Assembly: GCA_036250195.1 (NCBI GenBank)
Contig: JAVHZZ010000064.1
Coordinates: 62,001 to 126,000, forward strand
DNA: 64,000 nucleotides
Direction of reading: 5' to 3'
DNA from: Mixophyes australis
Taxonomy: Eukaryota > Chordata > Amphibia > Anura > Limnodynastidae
In this document: piece by piece, positions 1 through 12,700 of the stretch
Layout: each line of letters opens with the position of its first letter
Numbering within the stretch: position 1 is the stretch's first letter
Program-made: the position numbers and the translations under genes
The notes under the pieces: model-generated
Database searches by the model: none
What the model saw: only the letters and a program-made list of their open reading frames with translations
What the model was told of the DNA's origin: nothing

Positions 1-2681
1 GAATCATGAATCATGAATTGAATCATGAATCATGAATCATGAATCATGAATCATGAATTATGAATTGAATCATGAATCATGAATCATGAATCATGAATTG
101 AATCATGAATCATGAATCATGAATCATGAATCATGAAGCATAAATCGAATCATGAATCATGAATCATGAATCATGAATCATGAATTGAATCATGAATCAT
201 GAATTGAATCATGAATCATGAATCATGAATCATGAATTATGAATTGAATCATGAATCATGAATCATGAATCATGAATTGAATCATGAATCATGAATCATG
301 AATCATAAATCGAATCATGAATCATGAATCATGAATCATGAATCATGAATTGAATCATGAATCATGAATTGAATCATAAATCATGAATCATGAATCGAAT
401 CATGAATCATGAATTGAATCATGAATCATGAATTGAATCATGAATCATGAATCATGAATTATGAATTATGAATTGAATCATGAATCATGAATCATGAATC
501 GAATCATGAATCATGAATTATGATTCATGAATTGAATCATGAATCATGAACCATAATTCATGAATTGAATCATGAATCATGAATTGAATCATGAATCATG
601 AATCATGAATTGAATGATGAATCATGAATTGAATCATGAATCATGAATCATGAATCATGAATCATGAATCATGAATTGAATCATGAATCATGAATAATGA
701 ATCATGAATTAAATCATGAATTTAATCATGAATCATGAATCAAATCATTAATCATGAATTAAATCATGAATCATGAATCATGAATTGAATCATGAATCGA
801 ATCATGAATCATGAATTGAATCATGAATCAGGAATTGAATCATGAATCAAGAATCATGAATCGAATCATGAATCATAAATTGAATCATGAATCATGAATC
901 ATGAATTGAATCATGAATCAGGAATCATTAATCGAATCATGAATCATGAATCATTAATTGAATCATGAATCATGAATCATGAATCATGAATTGAATAATG
1001 AATCATGAATCATGAATTGAATCAAGAATCATGAATCATGAATCATGAATTGAATCATGAATCATAAATCATAAATTAAATCATGAATCATGAATCATGA
1101 ATTATGAATTGAATCATGAATCATGAATCAAGAATCATGAATCATGAATTGAATCATAAATCATGAATCATGAATTGAATCATAAATCATGAATCATGAA
1201 TCATAAATTGAATCATGAATCATGAATTGAATCATGAATTATGAATCATGAATAGAATCATGAATCATGAATTGAATCATGAATCATGAATCATGAATCG
1301 AATCATGATTCATGAATTGAATCATGAATCATGAATTGAATCATGAATCATGAATTGAATCATGAATTGAATCATGAATCATGAATTGAATCATTAATTA
1401 AATCATGAATCATGAATCATAAATTGAATCATGAATTGAATCATGAATCACGAATTCAATCATGAATCATGATTCATGAATCGAATCATGATTTATGAAT
1501 TGAATCATGAATCATGATTCATGAATCGAATCATGAATTATGAATTGAATCATGAATCATGAATCATGAATTCAATCATGAATCATGAATTGAATCATGA
1601 ATCATGATTTGAATCATGAATTGAATCATAAATCATGAATCATGAATCATGAATCATAAATTGATTCAAGAATCATGAATCATGAATTGAATCATGAATC
1701 ATGAATCATGAATTGAATCATGAATCATGAATTAAATCATGAATCATGAATCAAATCATGAATCATGAATTGAATCATGAATTGAATCATGAATTGAATC
1801 ATGAATCATGAATTGAATCATGAATCATGAATCGAATCATGAATCATGAATCGAATCATGAATTGAATCATGAATCATGAATCGAATCATGAATCATGAA
1901 TCAAGAATTGAATCATGAATCATGAATTGAATCATAAATCATGAATCATGAATCGAATCATGAATCATGAATTATGAATTGAATCATGAATCATGAATCA
2001 TGAATTGAATCATGAATCATGAATCATGAATTAAATCATGAATCATGAATCGAATCATGAATCATGAATCGAATCATAAATCATGAATCATGAATTATGA
2101 ATCATGAATTGAATCATGAATCATGAATCATGAATTAAATCATGAATCATGAATCGAATCATAAATCATGAATTGAATCATGAATCGAATCATGAATTGA
2201 ATCATGAATCATAAATCGAATCATGAATCATGAATCATGAATTGAATCATGAATCATGAATCGAATCATGAATCTTGAATCATGAATTGAATCATGAATC
2301 ATGAATCATGAATCATGAATTGAATCATGAATCATGAATCATGAATTGAATCATGAATCATAAATCAAGAATCATGAATCGAATCATGAATCATGAATTA
2401 AACCATGAATCATTAATCATGAATTATGAATTGAATCATGAATCATGAATCATGAATCATGAATTATGAATCATGAATTATGAATTGAATCATTAATCAT
2501 GAATCATGAATTGAATCATGAATCATGAATCATGAATCGAATCATGAATCAAGAATCTTAAATCGAATCATGAATCATGAAATGAATCATGAATCATGAA
2601 TTGAATCATGAATCATGAATCATGAATCATGAATTAAATCATGAATCATAAATTGAACCATGAATCATGAATCATGAATTG

Positions 2682-2705
2682 ATTCATGAATCATGATTCA
2701 TGAAT
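2682..2705. repeat. 24-bp perfect palindrome made by two GATTCAT words
   Basis: An A-to-T change in two heptamers flanking a normal one gives GATTCAT, GAATCAT, GATTCAT, which reads the same on both strands over 24 bp, centred between TGAATCA and TGATTCA. The same group recurs in full AAATCCAG cassettes, for example at 19717-19740 and near 21,250, 28,470, 32,695, 35,870, 38,800 and 41,850. Where only the second GATTCAT is present (for example near 4,035 and 49,270) the palindrome shortens to 20 bp. It could form a small cruciform, or simply be a shared variant. Confidence 0.75.
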
Positions 2706-3620
2706 TGAATCATGAATTGAATCATGAATTATAAATTAAATCATGAATCATGAATCATGAATTGAGTCATGAATCATGAATCATGAATCATGAATTGAAT
2801 CATGAATCATGAATCATGAATCGAATCATCAATCATGAATTGAATCATCAATCATGAATTGAATCATGAATTGAATCATGAATCATGAATCATTAATTGA
2901 ATCATGAATTGAATCATAAATCATGAATCATGAATCGAATAATGAATCATGAATCAAATCATGAATCTTGAATCATGAATTGAATCATGAATCATGAATC
3001 ATAGATCATGAATCATGAATCGAATCATGAATCATGAATCAAGAATCATGAATTGAATCATGAATCATGAATTGAATCATGAATCATGAATCATGAATTA
3101 TGAATTGAATCATGAATCATGAATCATAAATCATGAATTGAATCATGAATCATGAATCATGAATCATGAATTATGAATTATGAAGTGAATCATGAATCAT
3201 GAATCATGAATCGAATCATGAATCATGAATCAAAAATCATGAATCGAATCATGAATCATGAATTGAATCATGAATCATGAATCATAAATCGAATCATGAA
3301 TCATGAATCATGAATCATGAATTGAATCAAGAATCATGAATTGAATCATGAATCATGAATCATAAATCAAATCATGAATCATAAATTTAATCAGGATTCG
3401 AATCATGAATTGAATCATCAATCATGAATTGAATCATGAATCATGAATCTTGAGTCATGAATCATGAATTGAATCATGAATCATAAATTATTAATCATGA
3501 ATTGAATCATGAATCAGGAATTTAATCATGAATCATGAATCATGAATCATGAATTGAATCATGAATCATGAATCGAATCATGAATCATGAATTGAATCAT
3601 GAATTATGAATCATGAATTG

Positions 3621-4990
3621 AATCATGACTCATGAATCATGAATTGAATCCTGAATTAAATCATGAATCATGAATTGAATCATGAATTAAATCATGAATC
3701 ATGAATAATAAATTGAATCATGAATCATGAATCATGAACCATGAATCATGAATCATGAATTGAATCATGAATCATGAATCATGAATCATGAATTGAATCA
3801 TGAATCATGAATCATGAATCGAATCATGAATCAAGAATCTTGAATCGAATCATGAATCATGAAATGAATCATGAATCATGAATTGAATCATGAATCATGA
3901 ATCATGAATTGAATCATGAATCATGAATCATGAATCATGAATTAAATCCAGAATCATAAATTGAATCATGAATTGAATCATGAATCATAAATTGAACCAT
4001 GAATCATGAATCATGAATTGAATCATGAATCATGATTCATGAATTGAATCATGAATTGAATCATGAATTATAAATTAAATCATGAATCATGAAACATGAA
4101 TTGAATCATGAATCATGAATCATGAATCATGAATTGAATCATGAATCATGAATCATGAATCGAATCATGAATCGTGAATTGAATCATGAATCATGAATCA
4201 TGAATCATGAATCATGAATTGAATCATGAATCATGAATCATGAATCGAATCATGAATCGTGAATTGAATCATGAATCATGAATCATGAATTAAATCATGA
4301 ATTGAATCATGAATCATGAATCATTAATTGAATCATGAATTGAATCATAAATCATGAATCATGAATCATGAATCGAATCATGAATCATGAATCAAATCAT
4401 GAATCTTGAATCATGAATTGAATCATGAATCATGAATCATAAATCATGAATCGAATCATGAATCATGAATCAGGAATCATGAATTGAATCATGAATCATG
4501 AATTGAATCATGAATCATGAATCATGAATTATGAATTGAATCATGAATCATGAATCATGAATCATGAATTGAATCATGAATCATGAATCATGAATCATGA
4601 ATTATGAATTGAATCATGAATCATGAATCATGAATCATGAATCATGAATTGAATCATAAATCATGAATCATGAATCATGAATCATGAATCATAAATCGAA
4701 TCATGAATCATGAATCATGAATCATGAATCATGAATTGAATCATGAATCATGAATTGAATCATAAATCATGAATAATGAATCGAATCATGAATCATGAAT
4801 TGAATCATGAATCATGAATCGAATCATGAATCATGAATCATGAATTATGAATCATGAATTGAATCATGAATCATGAATCATGAATCGAATCATGAATCAT
4901 GAATTATGATTCATGAATTGAATTATGAATCATGAACCATAATTCATGAATTGAATGATGAATCATGAATTGAATCATGAATCATGAATC
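3621..4990 (+). repeat. Copy 1 of a 1.3-1.4 kb segment repeated at 7,683-8,950
   Basis: This segment aligns with 7,683-8,950 through a series of rare words: GACTCAT (3627 and 7689), the CCTGAATTAAATC phrase, CAAGAATCTT (3832 and 7901), AAATCCAG (3944 and 7923), two ATCGTG words (the second near 4257 and 8236) and CCATAATTCA (4937 and 8902). The later copy lacks 90 bp between CAAGAATCTT and AAATCCAG, equal to ten heptamers plus four pentamers. It also lacks single heptamers near 4,650 and 4,720 and gains one near 3,720. Point differences are few, for example AAATCAT against GAATCAT at 4441 and CAGG against CAAG near 4472. Confidence 0.85.
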
Positions 4991-7069
4991 ATGAATTGAA
5001 TGATGAATCATGAATTGAATCATGAATCATGAATCATGAATCATGAATCATGAATTGAATCATAAATCATGAATCATGAATCATAAATTGAATCATGAAT
5101 CATAAATCGAATCATGAATCATGAATCATGAATCATGAATCATGAATTGAATCATGAATCATGAATTGAATCATAAATCATGAATAATGAATCGAATCAT
5201 GAATCATGAATTGAATCATGAATCATAAATTGAATCATGAATCATGAATCATGAATTATGAATCATGAATTGAATCATGAATCATGAATCATGAATTATG
5301 ATTCATGAATTGAATCATGAATCATGAACCATAATTCATGAATTGAATGATGAATCATGAATTGAATCATGAATCATGAATCATGAATCATAAGTTGAAT
5401 CATGAATCATGAATTGAATCATGAATTATGAATCATGAATAGAATCATGAATCATGAATTGAATCATGAATCATGAATCATGAATCGAATCATGATTCAT
5501 GAATTGAATCATGAATCATGAATTGAATCATGAATCATGAATTGAATCATGAATTATGAATTGAATCATGAATCATGAATCATGAATTGAATCATGAATC
5601 ATGAATTGAATCATGAATCATGATTTGAATCATGAATTGAATCATAAATCATGAATCATGAATCATGAATCATAAATTGATTCAAGAATCATGAATCATG
5701 AATTGAATCATGAATCATGAATTGAATCATGAATCATGAATTAAATCATGAATCATGAATCGAATCATGAATCATGAATTGAATCATGAATTGAATCATG
5801 AATTGAATCATGAATCATGAATTGAATCATGAATCATGAATCGAATCATGAATCATGAATCGAATCAAGAATTGAATCATGAATCATGAATCATGAATTG
5901 AATCATAAATCATGAATCATGAATCGAATCATGAATCATGAATTATGAATTGAATCATGAATCATGAATCATGAATTGAATCATGAATCATGATTCATGA
6001 ATTAAATCATGAATCATGAATCGAATCATGAATCATGAATCGAATCATGAATCATGAATCATGAATTATGAATCATGAATTGAATCATGAATCATGAATC
6101 ATGAATTAAATCATGAATCATGAATCGAATCATAAATCATGAATTGAATCATGAATCGAATCATGAATTGAATCATGAATCATAAATCGAATTATGAATC
6201 ATGAATCATGAATTGAATCATGAATCATGAATCGAATCATGAATCTTGAATCATGAATTGAATCATGAATCATGAATCATGAATCATGAATTGAATCATG
6301 AATCATGAATCATGAATTGAATCATGAATCATAAATCAAGAATCATGAATCGAATCATGAATCATGAATTAAATCATGAATCATTAATCATGAATTATGA
6401 ATTGAATCATGAATCATGAATCATGAATCATGAATTATGAATCATGAATTATGAATTGTATCATTAATCATGAATCATGAATCATGAATTGAATCATGAA
6501 TCATGAATCGAATCATGAATCAAGAATCTTAAATCGAATCATGAATCATGAAATGAATCATGAATCATGAATTGAATCATGAATCATGAATCATGAATTG
6601 AATCATGAATCATGAATCATGAATCATGAATTAAATCCAGAATCATAAATTGAATCATGAATTGAATCATGAATCATGAATCATGAATCATAAATTGAAC
6701 CATGAATCATGAATCATGAATTGAATCATGAATCATGAATAATGAATCATGAATTAAATCATGAATTTAATCATGAATCATGAATCAAATCATTAATCAT
6801 GAATTAAATCATGAATCATGAATCATGAATTGAATCATGAATCGAATCATGAATCATGAATTGAATCATGAATCAGGAATTGAATCATGAATCAAGAATC
6901 ATGAATCGAATCATGAATCATAAATTGAATCATGAATCATGAATCATGAATTGATTCATGAATCAGGAATCATGAATCGAATCATGAATCATGAATCATT
7001 ATTTGAATCATGAATCATGAATTATGAATTGAATCATGAATCATGAATCATGAATTGAATCATGAATCA

Positions 7070-7380
7070 TGAATTCAATCAGGATTCTAATCATGAATTG
7101 AATCATGAATCATGAATTGAATCATGAATCATGAATCTTGAATCATGAATCATGAATTGAATCAAAAATCATGAATTATGAATCATGAATTGAATCATGA
7201 ATCATAAATTGAATCATGAATCATGAATTGAATCAGGATTCTAATCATGAATTGAATCATGAATCATGAATTGAATCATGAATCATGAATCTTGAATCAT
7301 GAATCATGAATTGAATCAAAAATCATGAATTATGAATCATGAATTGAATCATGAATAATGAATTGAATCATGAATCATGA
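7070..7380 (+). repeat. Local 154-bp tandem duplication
   Basis: The phrase GGATTCTAATC followed by GAATCTT and then GAATCAAAAATC occurs at 7082 and again at 7236, an offset of 154 bp. A third copy lies at 9357 and a distant one at 46,038. The first copy is preceded by GAATTCAATCA and the second by GAATTGAATCA, so the two are already slightly diverged. The distant copy at 46 kb is followed by the same GAATAATGAATTG and GGATCATGAATCG phrases as the zone A copies, so it is a true relative rather than a chance match. Confidence 0.8.
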
Positions 7381-7682
7381 ATCATGAATTGAATCATGGA
7401 TCATGAATCGAATCATGAATTGAATCATGAATTAAATCATGAATCATGAATCATGAATTGAATCACGGATCATAAATCATGAATCGAATCATGAATCATG
7501 AATCATGAATCATGAATTGAATCATGAATCATGAATCATGAATTGAATCATGAATCATGAATCATGAATCATGAATCGAATCATGAATCATGAATCATGA
7601 ATCATGAATCATGAATTGAATCATGAATCATGAATCGAATCATGAATCATGAATTGAATCATGAATTATGAATCATGAATTG

Positions 7683-8950
7683 AATCATGACTCATGAATC
7701 ATGAATTGAATCCTGAATTAAATCATGAATCATGAATTGAATCATGAATTAAATCATGAATCATGAATAATAAATTGAATCATGAATCATGAATCATGAA
7801 TCATGAACCATGAATCATGAATCATGAATTGAATCATGAATCATGAATCATGAATCATGAATTGAATCATGAATCATGAATCATGAATCGAATCATGAAT
7901 CAAGAATCTTGAATCATGAATTAAATCCAGAATCATAAATTGAATCATGAATTGAATCATGAATCATAAATTGAACCATGAATCATGAATCATGAATTGA
8001 ATCATGAATCATGATTCATGAATTGAATCATGAATTGAATCATGAATTATAAATTAAATCATGAATCATGAAACATGAATTGAATCATGAATCATGAATC
8101 ATGAATCATGAATTGAATCATGAATCATGAATCATGAATCGAATCATGAATCGTGAATTGAATCATGAATCATGAATCATGAATCATGAATCATGAATTG
8201 AATCATGAATCATGAATCATGAATCGAATCATGAATCGTGAATTGAATCATGAATCATGAATCATGAATTAAATCATGAATTGAATCATGAATCATGAAT
8301 CATTAATTGAATCATGAATTGAATCATAAATCATGAATCATGAATCATGAATCGAATCATGAATCATGAATCAAATCATGAATCTTGAATCATGAATTGA
8401 ATCATGAATCATGAATCATGAATCATGAATCGAATCATGAATCATGAATCAAGAATCATGAATTGAATCATGAATCATGAATTGAATCATGAATCATGAA
8501 TCATGAATTATGAATTGAATCATGAATCATGAATCATGAATCATGAATTGAATCATGAATCATGAATCATGAATCATGAATTATGAATTGAATCATGAAT
8601 CATGAATCATGAATCATGAATCATGAATTGAATCATGAATCATGAATCATGAATCATGAATCATAAATCGAATCATGAATCATGAATCATGAATCATGAA
8701 TTGAATCATGAATCATGAATTGAATCATAAATCATGAATAATGAATCGAATCATGAATCATGAATTGAATCATGAATCATGAATTGAATCATGAATCATG
8801 AATCATGAATTATGAATCATGAATTGAATCATGAATCATGAATCATGAATCGAATCATGAATCATGAATTATGATTCATGAATTGAATCATGAATCATGA
8901 ACCATAATTCATGAATTGAATGATGAATCATGAATTGAATCATGAATCAT
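7683..8950 (+). repeat. Copy 2 of the segment at 3,621-4,990, with a 90-bp deletion
   Basis: This is the partner of 3,621-4,990, offset 4,062 bp at its start, 4,069 bp just before the deletion and 3,979 bp after it, falling to 3,965 bp near its end. The deletion removes the GAATCG...GAAATG phrase that normally lies between CAAGAATCTT and AAATCCAG, so CTTGAATCATGAATT leads straight into AAATCCAG at 7923. All length changes are sums of 7 and 5, as expected from misaligned exchange or slippage between words. Confidence 0.82.
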
Positions 8951-9719
8951 GAATCATGAATTGAATGATGAATCATGAATTGAATCATGAATCATGAATC
9001 ATGAATCATGAATCATGAATTGAATCATGAATCATGAATCAAATCATTAATCATGAATTAAATCATGAATCATGAATCATGAATTGAATCATGAATCGAA
9101 TCATGAATCATGAATCATGAATTGAATCATGAATCAGGAATTGAATCATGAATCAAGAATCATGAATCGAATCATGAATCATAAATTGAATCATGAATCA
9201 TGAATCATGAATTGATTCATGAATCAGGAATCATGAATCGAATCATGAATCATGAATCATTATTTGAATCATGAATCATGAATCATGAATCATGAATTAT
9301 GAATTGAATCATGAATCATGAATCATGAATTGAATCATGAATCATGAATTCAATCAGGATTCTAATCATGAATTGAATCATGAATCATGAATTGAATCAT
9401 GAATCATGAATCTTGAATCATGAATCATGAATTGAATCAAAAATCATGAATTATGAATCATGAATTGAATCATGAATAATGAATTGAATCATGAATCATG
9501 AATCATGAATTGAATCATGGATCATGAATCGAATCATGAATTGAATCATGAATTAAATCATGAATCATGAATCATGAATTGAATCATGGATCATAAATCA
9601 TGAATCGAATCATGAATCATGAATCATGAATCATGAATTGAATCATGAATCATGAATCATGAATTGAATCATGAATCATGAATTATGAATCATGAATCGA
9701 ATCATGAATCATGAATCAT

Positions 9720-12700
9720 GAATCATGAATCATGAATTGAATAATGAATCATGAATCATGAATTGAATCATGAATCATAAATCATGAATTAAATCATGAA
9801 TCATGAATTATGAATTGAATCATGAATCATGAATCATGAATCATGAATTGAATCATGAATCATGAATCATAAATTGAATCATGAATCATGAATCATGAAT
9901 TGAATCATGAATCATGAATCATGAATTGAATCAGGATTCGAATCATGAATTGAATCATAAATCATGTATTGAATCATGAATCATGAATTATGAATCGAAT
10001 CATGAATCATGAATTGAATCATAAATCATGAATTGAATCATGAATCATGAATTGAATCATGAATCATGAATCATGAATTGAATCATGAATTGAATCATGA
10101 ATCATGAATTGAATCATTAATTAAATCATGAATCATGAATCATGAATCATAAATTAAATCACGAATTGAATCATGAATCATGATTCATGAATCGAATCAT
10201 GAATTATGAATTGAATCATGAATCATGAATCATGAATTGAATCATGAATCATGAATTGAATCATGAATCATGAATTGAATCATGAATCATGATTTGAATC
10301 ATGAATTGAATCATAAATCATGAATCATGAATCATAAATTGAATCAAGAATCATGAATCATGAATTGAATCATGAATCATGAATCATGAATTGAATCATG
10401 AATCATGAATCATGAATCATGAATTGAATCATGAATCATGAATCATGAATTGAATCATGAATCATGAATCATGAATCATGAATCATGAATCGAATCATGA
10501 ATCATGAATCATGAATCATGAATCATGAATTGAATAATGAATCATGAATCATGAATTGAATCATGAATCATAAATCATGAATTGAATCATGAATCATGAA
10601 TCATGAATTGAATCATGAATCATGAATCATGAATTGAATCATGAATCATGAATCATAAATTGAATCATGAATCATGAATCATGAATCATGAATTGAATCA
10701 TGAATCATGAATCATGAAATGAATCAGGATTCGAATCATGAATTGAATCATAAATCATGTATTGAATCATGAATCATGAATTATGAATCGAATCATGAAT
10801 CATGAATTGAATCATGAATCATGAATTGAATCATGAATCATGAATTGAATCATGAATCATGAATCATGAATTGAATCATGAATTGAATCATGAATCATGA
10901 ATTGAATCATTAATTAAATCATGAATCATGAATCATGAATCATAAATTAAATCATGAATTGAATCATGAATCATGAATCACGAATTGAATCATGAATCAT
11001 GATTCATGAATCGAATCATGAATTATGAATTGAATCATGAATCATGAATCATGAATTAAATCATGAATCATGAATTGAATCATGAATCATGATTTGAATC
11101 ATGAATTGAATCATAAATCATGAATCATGAATCATAAATTGAATCAAGAATCATGAATCATGAATTGAATCATGAATCATGAATCATGAATTGAATCATG
11201 AATCATGAATTGAATCATGAATCATGATTTGAATCATGAATTGAATCATAAATCATGAATCATGAATCATAAATTGAATCAAGAATCATGAATCATGAAT
11301 TGAATCATGAATTGAATCATGAATCATGAATCATGAATTGAATTATGAATCATGAATCATGAATTAAATCATGAATCATGAATCGAATCATGAATCATGA
11401 ATTGAATCATGAATCGAATCATGAATTGAATCATGAATCATGAATTGAATCATGAATCATGAATCGAATCATGAATCATGAATCGAATCATGAATCATGA
11501 ATCGAATCATGAATTGAATCATGAATCATGAATCGAATCATGAATCATGAATTGAATCATGAATCATGAATCATGAATTATGAATTGAATCATGAATCAT
11601 GAATCATGAATCATGAATCATGAATTGAATCATAAATCATGAATCATGAATCGAATCATGAATCATGAATTATGAATTGAATCATGAATCATGAATCATG
11701 AATTGAATCATGAATCATGAATTAAATCATGAATCATGAATCGAATCATGAATCATGAATTGAATCATGAATCGAATCATGAATTGAATTATGAATCATG
11801 AATCGAATCATGAATCATGAATTGAATCATGAATCATGAATTATGAATCATGAATTGAATCATGAATCATGAATCATGAATTAAATCATGAATCATGAAT
11901 CGAATCATGAATCATGAATTGAATCATATATCGAATCATGAATTGAATCATGAATCATGAATCGAATCATGAATCATGAATCATGAATTGAATCATGAAT
12001 CATGAATCGAATCATGAATCTTGAATCATGAATTGAATCATGAATCATGAATCATGAATTGAATCATGAATCATGAATCATGAATCGAATCATGAATCAT
12101 AAATCAAGAATCATGAATCGAATCATGAATCATGAATTAAATCATGAATCATTAATCATGAATTATGAATTGAATCATGAATCATGAATCATGAATTGAA
12201 TCATGAATCATGAATCATGAATTGAATCAGGATTCGAATCATGAATTGAATCATAAATCATGTATTGAATCATGAATCATGAATTATGAATCTAATCATG
12301 AATCATGAATTGAATCATAAATCATGAATTGAATCATGAATCATGAATTGAATCATGAATCATGAATCATGAATTGAATCATGATTTGAATCATGAATCA
12401 TGAATTGAATCATTAATTAAATCATGAATCATGAATCATGAATCATAAATTAAATCATGAATTGAATCATGAATCATGAATCACGAATTGAATCATGAAT
12501 CATGATTCATGAATCGAATCATGAATTATGAATTGAATCATGAATCATGAATCATGAATTGAATCATGAATCATGAATTGAATCATGAATCATGAATTGA
12601 AACATGAATCATGATTTGAATCATGAATTGAATCATAAATCATGAATCATGAATCATAAATTGAATCAAGAATCATGAATCATGAATTGAATCATGAATC

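Larger units (their letters stand above)
1..9720 (+). repeat. Satellite zone A: mosaic with about 4.0-4.2 kb repeat offset
   Basis: Rare variants show that parts of this zone are copies about 4 kb apart. AATAGAATC occurs at 1251 and 5438, TTGATTCAAG at 1661 and 5678, AATCTTGAAT at 2271 and 6242, CAAGAATCTT at 2550 and 6521, the AAATCCAG cassette at 3944 and 7923, GAAACATG at 4091 and 8070, and ATCGTG at 4171 and 8150. The last three share an offset of exactly 3,979 bp. Offsets drift (4,187, 4,017, 3,971, 3,979, 3,965) because copies differ by whole words. A second, shorter offset of about 2.25-2.28 kb links 6,786-7,250 to 9,040-9,520. There is no gene. Compared with later zones the copies are more scrambled, suggesting an older or more recombined part of the array. 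Confidence 0.85.
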
